Below, in pieces: positions 43,704-52,796 of a stretch of 64,000 nt of DNA. The DNA comes from JAJDXO01 sp965207535 (GTDB lineage: Bacteria; Pseudomonadota; Alphaproteobacteria; Rhodospirillales; UBA2165). The notes beneath the pieces were generated by a model that ran no database searches, was not told the origin of the DNA, and saw nothing but the letters and a program-made list of their open reading frames with translations. Numbering within the stretch: position 1 is the first letter of the stretch; each line of letters starts with the position of its first letter. The position numbers were made by a program, and so were the translations under genes. Location: NCBI GenBank assembly GCA_965207535.1, contig CBDBMR010000001.1:1-64000 (forward strand), written 5' to 3'.

Positions 43704-45050
43704 TCAGGCGATGGCGATGCGCTCGCCCCAGGGCGGGGGCGTGTCGGAAGGTCCGGCCCCGGGACGCCAATCGCACCACAGAACCATGTAGGGGGGCTCG
43801 GCGTCGGGGTAGCGGTTGCACTCCATGTCGGTGAAGTAGAGGCAGACGGCGGGCCGGATATCGTGCTCGTCGAGCCATTCGAAGCCCGGCCGGAAATCAG
43901 TGCCGCCCCGGCCCTTGACGGTGATCTCGCCGGGCAGGTCGTCGGGGGCGTATTCGGCGGCGTCCTGCACAGCGGCGTCGACCTGGAGGACGACGACGCG
44001 CTCGGGCCGGATCTCGGCGGCGACTTCGCGCACCTCGGACCAGAAGGCGGTGAGCGCTTCGGTATCGACCGAGCCCGAGGTGTCGACGATGACGGTAATT
44101 GCATCCATGCCCTCCGAGCGGATCGACGGCAGATAGAGGCCGGAATCGATGAAGCGCCGGTTGGGGACGCTCCAGGAGTAGTCGCTCTTCGCCGCGTCGG
44201 TCATGAAGCGGCGGAGCAGCGAGCGCCAGTCCAGCGCCCCGGCATGGGCGCCGCGGACCGTCTCCTCGATCCCGCCCGGCGCCTTGCCCTGGGCCTTGGC
44301 GAGACTGAGCGCCTGGTGCAAGGCCTCGTCCCAGTCCTGTTCCTCGGCGGCGACGCCGCCCGGGGGCGGACCGGACTCGTCGTCTCCGCCGGCGGGGGCG
44401 TCCATCACCTCGCCGGTGCCGGACGGATCGCAGCTCGGCGGCGCGCCGGTACTTCCCCGGTCCGGGGAACCGCCGTCCGGCCGATCCCGGCCGCCGGAGG
44501 AATCGTCGTTCCCGCCGCCGCCTGCGTCCGGGGTGTCGGGAGAACCGTCTCCATGGTCCGAATTGTCCGGGCCGGATGGCGCGGCGTTATCGCCGGAACC
44601 GCCGAAACCGCCTGCCGGCGGACTGCCGTCATTGCCGGGCGCGTCCGGCTCCGGCAGCCGGTCGTAGGCCTGCTCGACGCTGATTCCGTCCCACGCTTCC
44701 GCGTCGGGCGGGAGCGTGAATCCGGCGTCCCGCAGCAGGCCGTGGGTGACCAGCTGGGAGGCGCGCTGCCAGCGTTCCGGGTCGCGCCCGCCCCGCCGGG
44801 TGTGATGCTTGAGCGCGCAGGCCAGCACCACCCGGGCGATGGCGGTCTCGATGATGTGGGCGTCGGTCTCCGCGATCCATTGCGGCGAATAGCGGATCTC
44901 CCGCCCGTCGCTCGCCAGGGTCTCTCGGGCCCCGTCGGGGCGGACCGGCAGGCGGAGGGCGAGGCTGCCGAAGAACGGCTGCTCGCGCAGCAGGGCGGTC
45001 ACGCAGCCGCTGATGCGCTGGGCGGATTCCGAGCGCACGCGGGCGGCCAT
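43704..45050 (-). CDS. VWA-like metallopeptidase-domain protein (DUF2201)
   Basis: 448 residues; its ATG overlaps the end of the DUF3150 gene by one base. The N-terminal putative metallopeptidase-like domain (residues 1-140) has only a weak CALKHHTRRG in place of a clear HExxH. A Gly/Asp/Ser-rich linker spans about 150-230. The C-terminal VWA-like domain has a MIDAS motif VDTSGSVD near residue 325 and GRGGTDFRPGFEWL. With the MoxR ATPase two genes upstream, this is a typical MoxR-VWA chaperone-like pair. Confidence 0.85.
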   Translation of the reverse strand: MAARVRSESAQRISGCVTALLREQPFFGSLALRLPVRPDGARETLASDGREIRYSPQWIAETDAHIIETAIARVVLACALKHHTRRGGRDPERWQRASQLVTHGLLRDAGFTLPPDAEAWDGISVEQAYDRLPEPDAPGNDGSPPAGGFGGSGDNAAPSGPDNSDHGDGSPDTPDAGGGGNDDSSGGRDRPDGGSPDRGSTGAPPSCDPSGTGEVMDAPAGGDDESGPPPGGVAAEEQDWDEALHQALSLAKAQGKAPGGIEETVRGAHAGALDWRSLLRRFMTDAAKSDYSWSVPNRRFIDSGLYLPSIRSEGMDAITVIVDTSGSVDTEALTAFWSEVREVAAEIRPERVVVLQVDAAVQDAAEYAPDDLPGEITVKGRGGTDFRPGFEWLDEHDIRPAVCLYFTDMECNRYPDAEPPYMVLWCDWRPGAGPSDTPPPWGERIAIA

Positions 45051-45964
45051 CAGGCGGCCTCCCGCGCGGGCTCGGCCGCCCCGCAGTGATCCCCCTCCCC
45101 GAAATACCCCGCGAACTTGTCGGCCAGCGCATCGGCGTCGCGCTTGACCCGGGCGCGGGCGGCGGGATCGAAGGTCTTGGACGGCCGGAGCGCGTCCGGC
45201 TCGACGCCGGCGATCCTGTCCTTAACCTGGCCGCAGAGCTGCGCCAGGGTTTCGTCGCCGAAGATGTTGAGCCGGGGCACCACATCGACTAGGTCCCGGA
45301 TATTGCCGATCATAGAGTCCCGGAACACCAGGGGCTTGCCCTCGTCGTCCTCCCGGAGCCGTTCGGAGACCCGCTCCACCGCTTCGCCCAGGCGCCGGTA
45401 GAGGTCGCCCACCGCGTCGTGCAGGCGCTCCTCGATCTGGCTCTCGATGTCGCGCTTCACGCGGTCGGTGTCGTCGGAGGCGAGTTTCGCCATGAAGTGA
45501 TCGGCGTCCGGCACCGGGATGATGCGGTAGCGCAGGCCGAACTTGCCCTGGAGCGCCTCCTTCGAGGGATAATCCTCGATGCGGAACAGCTTGCCGAGAT
45601 CGAGCCGAGCCTTGTCGATATTGTCGTCGTAGTCCTCGATGAAGCGGGCGCGCTCGCGGACCATGCGCTCCCTGAGCTCGTCCATCGCCTCGGTGTAGCG
45701 CTCGTAGTTGGCGACGGTGAGCAGCCGGCTGCCCTGGTCGTCCCAGGGAAGCGTGTTGGCGTAGTGGGCGCCGCGCGCCGCGCTCATGGTGGCGGTCAAT
45801 GCGGCGAAGGCGGCCCTCGGCAGCAGGCACTTGTTGTAGCGCCCGGCGCTGACGCTCGCCTCGTGGTGGACGGCGACGTGCGTACTTGCCTTGCGGTCGT
45901 AGAGCCGGCCGGACCAGGCGGTAATCCTGAGGCCGACCAGCATGGCGTCGTGGGTGAGGTTCAT
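45050..45964 (-). CDS. DUF3150-type protein
   Basis: 304 residues from ATG 45964 (GGGAGAACAGCTCC upstream). It begins with a beta-strand segment (VGLRITAWSGRLYDRKAS). Next come YNKCLLPRAAFAALTA, a long charged helical region (RERMVRERARFIEDYDDNIDKAR) and an acidic middle. There is no catalytic motif. It is sandwiched between MoxR and VWA genes, the usual arrangement for this family, and probably assembles with them. Confidence 0.78.
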   Translation of the reverse strand: MNLTHDAMLVGLRITAWSGRLYDRKASTHVAVHHEASVSAGRYNKCLLPRAAFAALTATMSAARGAHYANTLPWDDQGSRLLTVANYERYTEAMDELRERMVRERARFIEDYDDNIDKARLDLGKLFRIEDYPSKEALQGKFGLRYRIIPVPDADHFMAKLASDDTDRVKRDIESQIEERLHDAVGDLYRRLGEAVERVSERLREDDEGKPLVFRDSMIGNIRDLVDVVPRLNIFGDETLAQLCGQVKDRIAGVEPDALRPSKTFDPAARARVKRDADALADKFAGYFGEGDHCGAAEPAREAA

Positions 45965-45988
45965 GGAGCTGTTCTCCCGATGGGGTTG

Positions 45989-47008
45989 TTACTGGGTACG
46001 GGCGGCGGCCCAGCGGATGAAGGCGGGCGAGCGCTGAAGGCCGGGATCGCGGCGAATGCAGGATCCGACGAGGAACTCTCCGACCTCCGGGCGCAGGCGC
46101 CGGGCGTAGGTGACGATGGACTCGAGGGTGATGTCGTCGGCCATGCGGTAGAGCGAGCCGCAGAGGGCGATCAGCGCGCTGGCATTGTCCGGCACGATCG
46201 CATTCTCGGGATCGTCGAGGACCGCCTTGGGATGGGGCAGTTCGCGCCACACCTTGAGGAAGGCCGAGAACTCCACCGCCGCTGCCTCGCCGACCGTGCC
46301 CCGGAACAGGGCCCGCTCCACCGTGGGATCGGGATTGCCCTTCTGGTTGACGATATTGGAGACCATCTCCCAGGTTCTTGGACAGCAGAACGCCTTCTCC
46401 TTCGCCTGCGGATCGAAACTGTGCAGCAGGTCCGGGCGCATCTGGATGTAGAACAGCACCTCGGGCGCGATGCCGTTGGCCGCGCCCCAGGCGAGCCAGT
46501 CCTCCGCGTCGACCCGGATCTCGAGGTGGACGAAGCGCGACGCCAGGGGCGTCGGCATGCGGTGGACCACGCCCCGGTCGGTCTCGCGGTTGCCGCAGGC
46601 GATCAGCGAGGCGCCGTCGGGCAGTTCGTACTCGCCCACCTTGCGGTCGAGCACCAGCTGGTAGAGGGCGGCCTGCACCATGGGCACCGCGGAGGGCAGC
46701 TCCTCCAGGTTGACGAGCCAGCGTCCGGGATCTCCGGCGGGGGGCAGGAAGGCCGGCGGCGCCCAGCGGGTGCGGCCGTTATCGTCGCGCCACGGGATGC
46801 CCCGCAAATCGACGGGGTCGAGCAGCAATGCCCGCACGTCGAGATACTGGCGGCTCGCCTGGTCCGCGACCTGTTGGGCAAGCGCGCTCTTGGCGCAGCC
46901 CGGAGCGCCCCACAGGATCGTGGGCTGGCGGGCTTCCACGAGCAGGGCCAGGGTGTCGGCAAGTTCGCTCGGGCGAAGCGTGTAGTCGGCGGAAACGGTA
47001 TCGGTCAT
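45989..47008 (-). CDS. MoxR-type AAA+ ATPase
   Basis: 339 residues from ATG 47008 (CGGAGGCCGCCC upstream); the frame is open from 47050. Walker A LWGAPGCAKSAL near residue 35, Walker B WLVNLEELPSA near 100, sensor 1 SLIACGNRETDRG near 135 and an arginine-finger region PTPLASRFVHLEI. These fit the MoxR branch, whose members remodel partner proteins with VWA proteins. It is first in the MoxR-DUF3150-VWA unit. Confidence 0.9.
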   Translation of the reverse strand: MTDTVSADYTLRPSELADTLALLVEARQPTILWGAPGCAKSALAQQVADQASRQYLDVRALLLDPVDLRGIPWRDDNGRTRWAPPAFLPPAGDPGRWLVNLEELPSAVPMVQAALYQLVLDRKVGEYELPDGASLIACGNRETDRGVVHRMPTPLASRFVHLEIRVDAEDWLAWGAANGIAPEVLFYIQMRPDLLHSFDPQAKEKAFCCPRTWEMVSNIVNQKGNPDPTVERALFRGTVGEAAAVEFSAFLKVWRELPHPKAVLDDPENAIVPDNASALIALCGSLYRMADDITLESIVTYARRLRPEVGEFLVGSCIRRDPGLQRSPAFIRWAAARTQ

Positions 47009-47268
47009 GGGCGGCCTCCGGATCAGCGGGAAAATGGCGAAGACCAGCATCCTCCGGATGTCCGGTCTTCGCTCCGGTCAAGGCCCTCCTTTACTTTAGC
47101 TGGCTGAACAGCGTCGGATCGGCCGGATGACAATTTGGTGGTTGGTCGCGGGCGCGTGACCGTCGACGGCGCTCGCGCACGGCGGCGGAAGTGGCTTCGG
47201 GTGAGGCGGCCGAATAGAAGCTGAGCAACGGCTTGCAGTGCCCGCCGGGGCGGGGCTAACCTGCGGGC

Positions 47269-47559
47269 ATGGCAAGCTGGAGCGACAACATCGAGGCGGT
47301 CGCGCGGGCCATCACCGCGAAGCGGCTGGCGTATGACGGCATCAGCGAGGAGAAGCTCGCCGTCGACGTCGACATGTGGTGGCACGCCTGCGCGGCGGAA
47401 CTCGAGTGCGGGGTCATAGACGAGACCGGCGATTATGTCGGCGGCAAGCTCGACCGGGAGCGCGCGCTGGCGGGCTACCGTGACTGGATGGACCGCCATC
47501 CCGCGAGCCGAGCGGTCTGGGAGACCGCCCGGTACGGGGCGCCGCTGCCTCGAAACTGA
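47269..47559 (+). CDS. Small hypothetical protein
   Basis: 96 residues from ATG 47269. The composition is normal, with phrases such as NIEAVARAITAKRLAYDGI, VDVDMWWHACAAELE and GYRDWMDRHPASRAVW. It is divergent from the MoxR gene (260 bp between starts) and faces the RepB-like gene. The ribosome site is weak. Function unknown. Confidence 0.62.
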   Translation: MASWSDNIEAVARAITAKRLAYDGISEEKLAVDVDMWWHACAAELECGVIDETGDYVGGKLDRERALAGYRDWMDRHPASRAVWETARYGAPLPRN

Positions 47560-47900
47560 CGCGGCCCGGGGACACGCCGGAAGATGCCGGCCCGGCCTGT
47601 TGCCGCCGCAGGCCGCCCGTTTGAAGGCAAGGTGGCCGGGTGCCGTCAGCATCCTTACGCCCCCGAGGTCGAGGGCGGCCGCGGATCGGCCGCCCTCGCA
47701 GCCGGCCTTATGACGGCCGGCCTGGTGGGCTCCGAACGGGTTCGCCGCCATCCCCACCGCCGCGCTCGATCCGCCCCACAGTGCGGCGTCTCCCGCGGTC
47801 CCCGCGCTTATCGGGTCCGGGTCCCCATTCCGGCCGATCCATCGCCCCGCCCCGCCATGGCGGATTGGCCGGCTGTCCGGCGCCGGGCGCCGAACCCGTG
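47560..47900. other. 341-bp intergenic region between converging genes
   Basis: No gene. It contains a perfect 12-bp hairpin, CGAGGGCGGCCG and CGGCCGCCCTCG (47670-47681 and 47687-47698), with a 5-base loop but no T-run. It could act as a bidirectional terminator between the converging genes. The rest is plain GC-rich sequence. Confidence 0.5.
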
Positions 47901-48797
47901 CTATTCGGCGGCCTCCGCTGCCGGCGCCGTCGCCTCGCAGATCGTCCGGAACTCCTCGAGAAGGCTCCCGTGATATGTCTCCATGTATCGCGTTATCTGG
48001 GCGTTGCGGAGCAACGACCGGACATACGACGCGGCCAGGACCAGATTCAGATGGTCGGCCGCGAAGGTCTCTTCGATGCGTTCGACGTCGACCTGAAGGT
48101 TGGCGAGTTCCCGTTCGATCTGATCGATTTCTTCCGAGGAGACTTTTCTGTGTTTCCTGGCCTTGCCGGGGTTCACCAGCTGATCCGGCGAACTGGCCGA
48201 GACGAGAGCCCTCGCGTAAGCGACCGAATAGTCGCCGACCGCGGCCATCGTCTTTGCGATCTCGTACTGTCGCAGGGACTGGACCTTCTTGAGCGCCTGG
48301 AAGGTGTTGATGGGGCAGTGCTTGTCCTTGAGGAGCGTGGCAACCTCGGGACAGATGCCGTTGAGAAGGTCCCGTTTGGTGCGGATGGTCGCGACATTGA
48401 CGTTCAGCGCCTGCGCGATACGCTTCTCCGGAACGCCCCGCTCGATGACCTTCAGCATCATCTTGTGCTCCTGGAGAGGCGAGAGGCGGTTGACCTGGCG
48501 ATTGAAGGTGACGGCCTCGTCGTCGAGAGAGACCAGACAGGTGACTTCATCGATACCGAGGTCCTTCAGGATTTCAATTCTGAGGTGGCCGTCGAGAAGC
48601 AGATACTTGTGCTTTCCGCCGGACCGGCGCGCCACAATGGGCGGCTGCACGATGCCGATTTCGCGGATGGAGGCGTCGATCTGACGAAATTTTTTTCGTT
48701 TGCGGGCGGTATTCTCGACCAGCCTCAGCGGCAGGATGCCGGCTATCGGTATGGTCACGCTCTCCGGCTCGAACGCGATGGTCACCTTGCCGTTCAT
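47901..48797 (-). CDS. ParB/RepB-like partition-type protein, second of a tandem pair
   Basis: 298 residues from ATG 48797 with GGAGACC 6 bp upstream; one base separates it from the upstream gene. ParB-like domain: IPLRLVENTARKRKKFRQI, YLLLDGHLRIEILKDLG, then a helix-turn-helix RIAQALNVNVATIRTKRDLL and a RepB-type C-terminal helical region. No ParA/RepA partner is visible. With its neighbour it may form a heteromeric regulator of the recombinase rather than a segregation system. Confidence 0.82.
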   Translation of the reverse strand: MNGKVTIAFEPESVTIPIAGILPLRLVENTARKRKKFRQIDASIREIGIVQPPIVARRSGGKHKYLLLDGHLRIEILKDLGIDEVTCLVSLDDEAVTFNRQVNRLSPLQEHKMMLKVIERGVPEKRIAQALNVNVATIRTKRDLLNGICPEVATLLKDKHCPINTFQALKKVQSLRQYEIAKTMAAVGDYSVAYARALVSASSPDQLVNPGKARKHRKVSSEEIDQIERELANLQVDVERIEETFAADHLNLVLAASYVRSLLRNAQITRYMETYHGSLLEEFRTICEATAPAAEAAE

Positions 48798-48798
48798 G

Positions 48799-49701
48799 TC
48801 AGGTCTCCTCACCGGCTTCGACGAGGAGCGCCAGAGGCGCCGGCAGCGTCTGCACCTGCTCGGCCCGCAGCAGGGTCCGGAAATGATCCTCGGACAGAAG
48901 CATGCGAAGGCCCTGCACGAGAACTTGCAGATGTTCCGAGGCGGTATCGGCGCTCTCGATCAGCGCTCCGTGGTTCTTGACCGCCTCCTTCAGTTTGCGG
49001 GCGAGCGCATCGTACGATTTGGAGGCAGGTTTCCAGTCGCGTCTGTCACGCTTTTGCGCTTTTCCGTATCGCTGGCGATGCTCGATCGCACTCTTTGCGC
49101 GCGGCATCTGGCTGAGGGTCAGTTCTCCCTTCTCGTAGGCTTCGACGAGAATATCCTGTGCCCGGTCGTCTTCCGCCTCGGCGATGGTGACGGCGACCGC
49201 CAGCGGAATCTTTCCGGTTTCCACCGCGATCAGCAGCCGTTCCTCGCCGGCTTTCAGGAGCCGGCGGATTGTCCGGACATGGGTAGCCGAATAACCGATC
49301 TTGGCGGCGATCTTGGCGTCGGAATAGCGGCGCCGGACGAGGTCGCCGATCGCCCGGAACAAGTCGCCCGGAAGAGGCTGGCTCCGGGCGATATTCTCGA
49401 CAAGGCTCGAGACCAGGCTGTCCTCTTCGGACAGGTCGGTGACGATGGCCGGAATCTCGGTCTGTTCGAGCGCTTGAAAGGCCTCCATCCGGCCCTGTCC
49501 GCAGACTAGGTTGTAAGCGGCTTCGCCGTCGGCGCCCAGGGTCCGGCTCACCTTGATGGGCTGCTTGAGGCCCACCTTCCGGATGCTGTCGACGATCTCG
49601 GCGAATTTCTTCGCGTCCCGGACCCGGGGATTGAGCACGGTGATGCGCTCGATCGGGATCGTCTCAATCTCAATGGCGTCGGAATGGTTGGCGTCGGTCA
49701 T
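48799..49701 (-). CDS. ParB-like protein coupled to the serine recombinase
   Basis: 300 residues starting in the 4-bp overlap with the recombinase gene (ATGA). ParB-box pattern: ITVLNPRVRDAKKFAEIVDSI, LVCGQGRMEAFQAL, ENIARSQPLPGDLFRAIGDL, then a helix-turn-helix AAKIGYSATHVRTIRRLL and a helical C-terminus. It is co-translated with the recombinase and followed directly by a second ParB/RepB-like gene. The linkage suggests a role in recombination directionality or element stability. Confidence 0.85.
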   Translation of the reverse strand: MTDANHSDAIEIETIPIERITVLNPRVRDAKKFAEIVDSIRKVGLKQPIKVSRTLGADGEAAYNLVCGQGRMEAFQALEQTEIPAIVTDLSEEDSLVSSLVENIARSQPLPGDLFRAIGDLVRRRYSDAKIAAKIGYSATHVRTIRRLLKAGEERLLIAVETGKIPLAVAVTIAEAEDDRAQDILVEAYEKGELTLSQMPRAKSAIEHRQRYGKAQKRDRRDWKPASKSYDALARKLKEAVKNHGALIESADTASEHLQVLVQGLRMLLSEDHFRTLLRAEQVQTLPAPLALLVEAGEET

Positions 49702-51275
49702 GGCGCGATCTCCATAATCGGGGCCCGCTCCGCCATGGCGAAGAAGCGGTCCAGGGTGTCGAACCGGAAGGCATCCAGCATCAGGCCGTTTTCCTCGGCG
49801 AGCCCGAGGCGATTCGTGTCGAGAACCGCAAGCGGCAGGAGGTAGTAGTCGAGGATGGCTTCGTTGGCGTCGTCCATCCGGAGGGCGACCGTAAGGTCGG
49901 GGACGAGCCCGGTGTCGAGGCGGACCTTCCAGCGCCGGGAGCCGGCTTTGGTGTGCCGGCAGCGGGCGACGACGATCGAGGCGGTGAACTCGCCGTTCAC
50001 GGTCAGCAGGTCGGTCGCCGAATCCTGGGATACGGCGCCGCCGAGCTGCTCGATTTGGGCGATCGCCCTTGCGACCTCCCGGGCGTGAGTTCGGCGGAGC
50101 GCCCGGTTGATCTCGATATAGCCGCAGTCCCGGTCCGGGGTGAAGCCGACCAGCGAATAGGCGCGCGTCAGGCTGCCGAAGCGCGAGGCGTAACAGCCGC
50201 TCGACGGCATGCCGTCGGCCTCGTCGATGACGATGCCGGAGAGGAAGCCCTTTTTCTTGAGGAGCCGTTCGAGCCGGTCGATCATCTCATCATCGGAAAA
50301 CCGGCGGTTGCGCTCGCGGATCATACCCTGGGCGGTGAAATACAGCCGCGGGTCCACGATCGCCTCGAAGGCGCCGTCGGCCCGGACCCATTCCTCGGGC
50401 GGGTTGTTCTTGTGCGTCTCCTTCAGCTTGTAGGAATGCCGGTTGAAGACGTTGTTGCCGATGTATTTCTCGTTGGTCAGAACCTGGTGGACGGTGCCGC
50501 GCGTCCACGGCCGGCCGAGATCCGTCACGGTTCCCTTCTCGTTGAGCAGCAGGGCGATCTCGCCTTCCAGCCTGCCTCCGTCGATGAACTCGCGGTACAT
50601 CCACCGCACGGTCTCGACTTCCTTCTTCGGTCCGGGCACGAGGATCACCCGGTCGGTCTGCAGGCTCTTGCGCTGACCCGTGTCGAGAATGCCCTGCGGC
50701 TCGCCATTCTGGTCGATGCGCATGCGGCGCAGCCCGTAGCCCGCCATGCCGCCCTGGCGGAATCCGCGCTCGATAAGCCGGCACTGGCCGGCGAACACCT
50801 TGTTCGAGAGTTCGCGGCTGTGCTCGGCGGCCATGGAGCGCTTGACGGCCTTGATGATGTTGGACACGGGGCTGCCGTCGTTGACGAACTGCTCCATGCA
50901 ATAGTGAACCTCGACCTTGGCTTTTTGACAGGCGTACTCGATGGACGCGCTCTGGTCCGGGTTCTGAAACCGCCCCCAGCGGGTGATGTCGTAGACCAGG
51001 ATCGTGTCAAAGCCGGATTCCTCACGCTGCGCGTCGTCCAGCATTTGCCGCATGCCGGGCCGGTTCTCGAGCCGAAGGCCGCTTTTCGCCTCATCGGAAT
51101 AGGTGGCGACGATCTCCAAGTCATGTTCGGCGGCATAGCGCTTGATGGCCGCGACCTGGTTGCGGGTCGAATACTCCTGATGCTCGGTGGACATCCGGAG
51201 ATAGGCGACGGCGCGGCGGCGAGGCTTCGCCGGTTCGGGATTGGGATCCGGTTTATGGGCTGGCTTAACGGTCAC
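49698..51275 (-). CDS. Large serine recombinase, candidate element integrase
   Basis: 525 residues from GTG 51275; the frame continues to 51401 without homology, so the start is uncertain. The N-terminal resolvase domain has AYLRMSTEHQEYS with the nucleophile Ser, and FDTILVYDITRWGR. The Recombinase domain (AGYGLRRM, WMYREFIDGGRLEGEIALLLNEKG, NEKYIGNNVFNRH) and a C-terminal region of about 200 residues follow. No classical zinc-ribbon Cys cluster is obvious. Large serine recombinases integrate and excise ICEs and phages; its place at the end of the maintenance block fits an element boundary near 51.7 kb. Confidence 0.85.
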   Translation of the reverse strand: MTVKPAHKPDPNPEPAKPRRRAVAYLRMSTEHQEYSTRNQVAAIKRYAAEHDLEIVATYSDEAKSGLRLENRPGMRQMLDDAQREESGFDTILVYDITRWGRFQNPDQSASIEYACQKAKVEVHYCMEQFVNDGSPVSNIIKAVKRSMAAEHSRELSNKVFAGQCRLIERGFRQGGMAGYGLRRMRIDQNGEPQGILDTGQRKSLQTDRVILVPGPKKEVETVRWMYREFIDGGRLEGEIALLLNEKGTVTDLGRPWTRGTVHQVLTNEKYIGNNVFNRHSYKLKETHKNNPPEEWVRADGAFEAIVDPRLYFTAQGMIRERNRRFSDDEMIDRLERLLKKKGFLSGIVIDEADGMPSSGCYASRFGSLTRAYSLVGFTPDRDCGYIEINRALRRTHAREVARAIAQIEQLGGAVSQDSATDLLTVNGEFTASIVVARCRHTKAGSRRWKVRLDTGLVPDLTVALRMDDANEAILDYYLLPLAVLDTNRLGLAEENGLMLDAFRFDTLDRFFAMAERAPIMEIAP

Positions 51276-51379
51276 CAGGGCCTCGTTTGCGGTATGGCTT
51301 CGCCGGATGGTTTCGCGGCGAGGAATTCCAGTACGTTGGAAACATCGGCGCTTGCCGGGGTGTCGGTGGTATGGCGCCG

Positions 51380-51545
51380 GCGGACAAATCGATCTCGCCA
51401 TAGGCGGGCACCTCGGCGCAGTAGTGCACCTCGATGCCGGCCTTCCTGCATTCGAATTCGAGATGGGCGCCTTGGTCGGGGTTTTGGAAACGGCCCCATC
51501 GGCTGGGATCGAGCATCAGCAGGGCGCTTTCGGGACAGCCCTCCC
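51380..51545 (-). pseudogene. Remnant of a second serine recombinase N-terminal domain
   Basis: The minus strand reads ALLMLDPSRWGRFQNPDQGA and FECRKAGIEVHYCAE, clearly related to residues of the adjacent recombinase (YDITRWGRFQNPDQSA, EVHYCMEQ). It lacks the catalytic N-terminus and everything downstream. It overlaps the 5' extension of the intact recombinase frame, so it is probably a relic of an earlier or duplicated integrase. Confidence 0.65.
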
Positions 51546-51911
51546 GGAGGCGCGCCGGATTTCAGGTCCGGACCAAAGGTCATTGCATTCTTCCTCCTTG
51601 TGGGCACGGCGTTGCCGTTCTGATGCAGCAGTGGCCGCACAGGGTAATGCAAACTTGAGGAAGATTCCCGAAGGACGCCGGATGGTCCACAACACAAATC
51701 CTACATTTTGCCCGAAATGTTGGATTCGTGTAGGATTTTCCGAATTAATGTAGTTTTTTCAGAGTGTTAGTGAAATAGAAAATCGAATGCGGAGCAGCTT
51801 TCGAGCCTAACATCGATGCCGCCAGTTCGTTGTAGGTGTTCAAAAGCATCCTTCGTGAGAAATATGCCCGTTGCCGGCCCGCGAGATTGATTGTCTCAAG
51901 GAGCAAACACA
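51546..51911. other. A+T-richer junction region, candidate att/operator
   Basis: 366 bp with no gene, upstream of both the recombinase (minus) and the XRE gene (plus). It contains AAATCCTACA (51696-51705) and TGTAGGATTT (51729-51738), a perfect 10-bp inverted repeat with a 23-base spacer. Nested inside is ACATTT-TGCCCG-AAATGT. Base composition drops sharply from 51690 to 51830. It is the natural place for the element's attachment site or for a recombinase operator. Confidence 0.45.
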
Positions 51912-52346
51912 ATGACGGACAGGGTTGTTCACTCGCTGGGCACGGAACTTCGGAGCAACAGAAGGGCGAGAGGAGATACGCATGGCAGTATGGCAGCCAT
52001 GATAGGGGTTGCGGAAAACACCTACGGGAGATGGGAACGAGATGAGGTGTTCCCGTCTCCTTCCAACATGCGTGCGCTCGTCAGGCTCGGGCTGGTTGAC
52101 GGAAGGCAGGGCAGGCAAGGAAGCAAGCACGGACAGAAGCCACGATCCTTGCCTGCCGAAGCAACTGACCGGGTCATGCGGGCCCCGGAGAGGCCGGGCT
52201 CGGGCCTTCAGGATGGGATGCGACCGCTTCAGAATGCCAGCGAACGGGAAGTGTTGACGCTATTCCGGTCATTTTCAGCCGACAAACGGAAGACGGTTCT
52301 GAAGATTCTGCATCTGGTGATCGCGATCTCCGGACCCGGAAGCTGA
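51912..52346 (+). CDS. XRE-like helix-turn-helix regulator
   Basis: 144 residues from ATG 51912 (AAGGAG 9 bp upstream; a TTG at 51891 is less likely). Residues about 8-58 form an XRE-type helix-turn-helix: LGTELRSNRRARGDTHGSMAAM, then GVAENTYGRWERDEVFPSPSNMRALVRL. The C-terminus (TLFRSFSADKRKTVLKILHLV) resembles phage-type regulator tails. It is the first gene right of the candidate boundary. It may regulate the recombinase or be unrelated flanking DNA. Confidence 0.78.
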   Translation: MTDRVVHSLGTELRSNRRARGDTHGSMAAMIGVAENTYGRWERDEVFPSPSNMRALVRLGLVDGRQGRQGSKHGQKPRSLPAEATDRVMRAPERPGSGLQDGMRPLQNASEREVLTLFRSFSADKRKTVLKILHLVIAISGPGS

Positions 52347-52459
52347 CGGGATCGCGGCGACGGAACGAACCTGAGTAGGGGCGTTGACTGAGAAAGCTGG
52401 CGATTCGTTCTGCATTGAGTTGGCTAATTGCACAATTCCCACGGTTGCAACCTAGACAA

Positions 52460-52490
52460 ACACAGGGTGTCAATCTTTGATACCCTGTGT
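52460..52490. promoter_or_regulatory. Inverted-repeat operator of the ParDE-type pair
   Basis: ACACAGGGT (52460-52468) and ACCCTGTGT (52482-52490) are perfect 9-bp arms, extended by TCAA/TTGA inside. It lies 36 bp upstream of the antitoxin start, where ParD-type proteins bind to autoregulate. Confidence 0.72.
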
Positions 52491-52526
52491 CATACTGCCC
52501 GCGATGATCAAGACTGGAGACTGCCG

Positions 52527-52796
52527 ATGCCGTCTACACATTCAAAAAACGTCGCCTTGACGCCGGAACTCAGCGCTTTCGTCGATGATTTGGTTTCGTC
52601 CGGCGACTATGCCAATGCTAGTGAAGTCATGCGGGCAGGTCTCCGGGCACTCAAGGACCGCCACAGCCTTGATGATATCAGCCACCGGATCACTACAGCC
52701 CTCGACCAGCTGGACCGGGGTGAAGGGGTGACGGGTGACCCTGCCAAGGTGTTGGGCGGCGTGCTGGAGGCGGCACGGAACCGGCATACCCAGTGA
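52527..52796 (+). CDS. parD: ParD-type antitoxin
   Basis: 89 residues from ATG 52527 (GGAGA upstream). The ribbon-helix-helix N-terminus is typical: NVALTPELSAFVDDLVSSGDYANASEVMRAGLR with the SGDYANASEVMR signature, then a flexible acidic C-terminus that would wrap the toxin. It overlaps the toxin gene by 4 bp (GTGA) and is preceded by an inverted-repeat operator. Confidence 0.93.
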   Translation: MPSTHSKNVALTPELSAFVDDLVSSGDYANASEVMRAGLRALKDRHSLDDISHRITTALDQLDRGEGVTGDPAKVLGGVLEAARNRHTQ

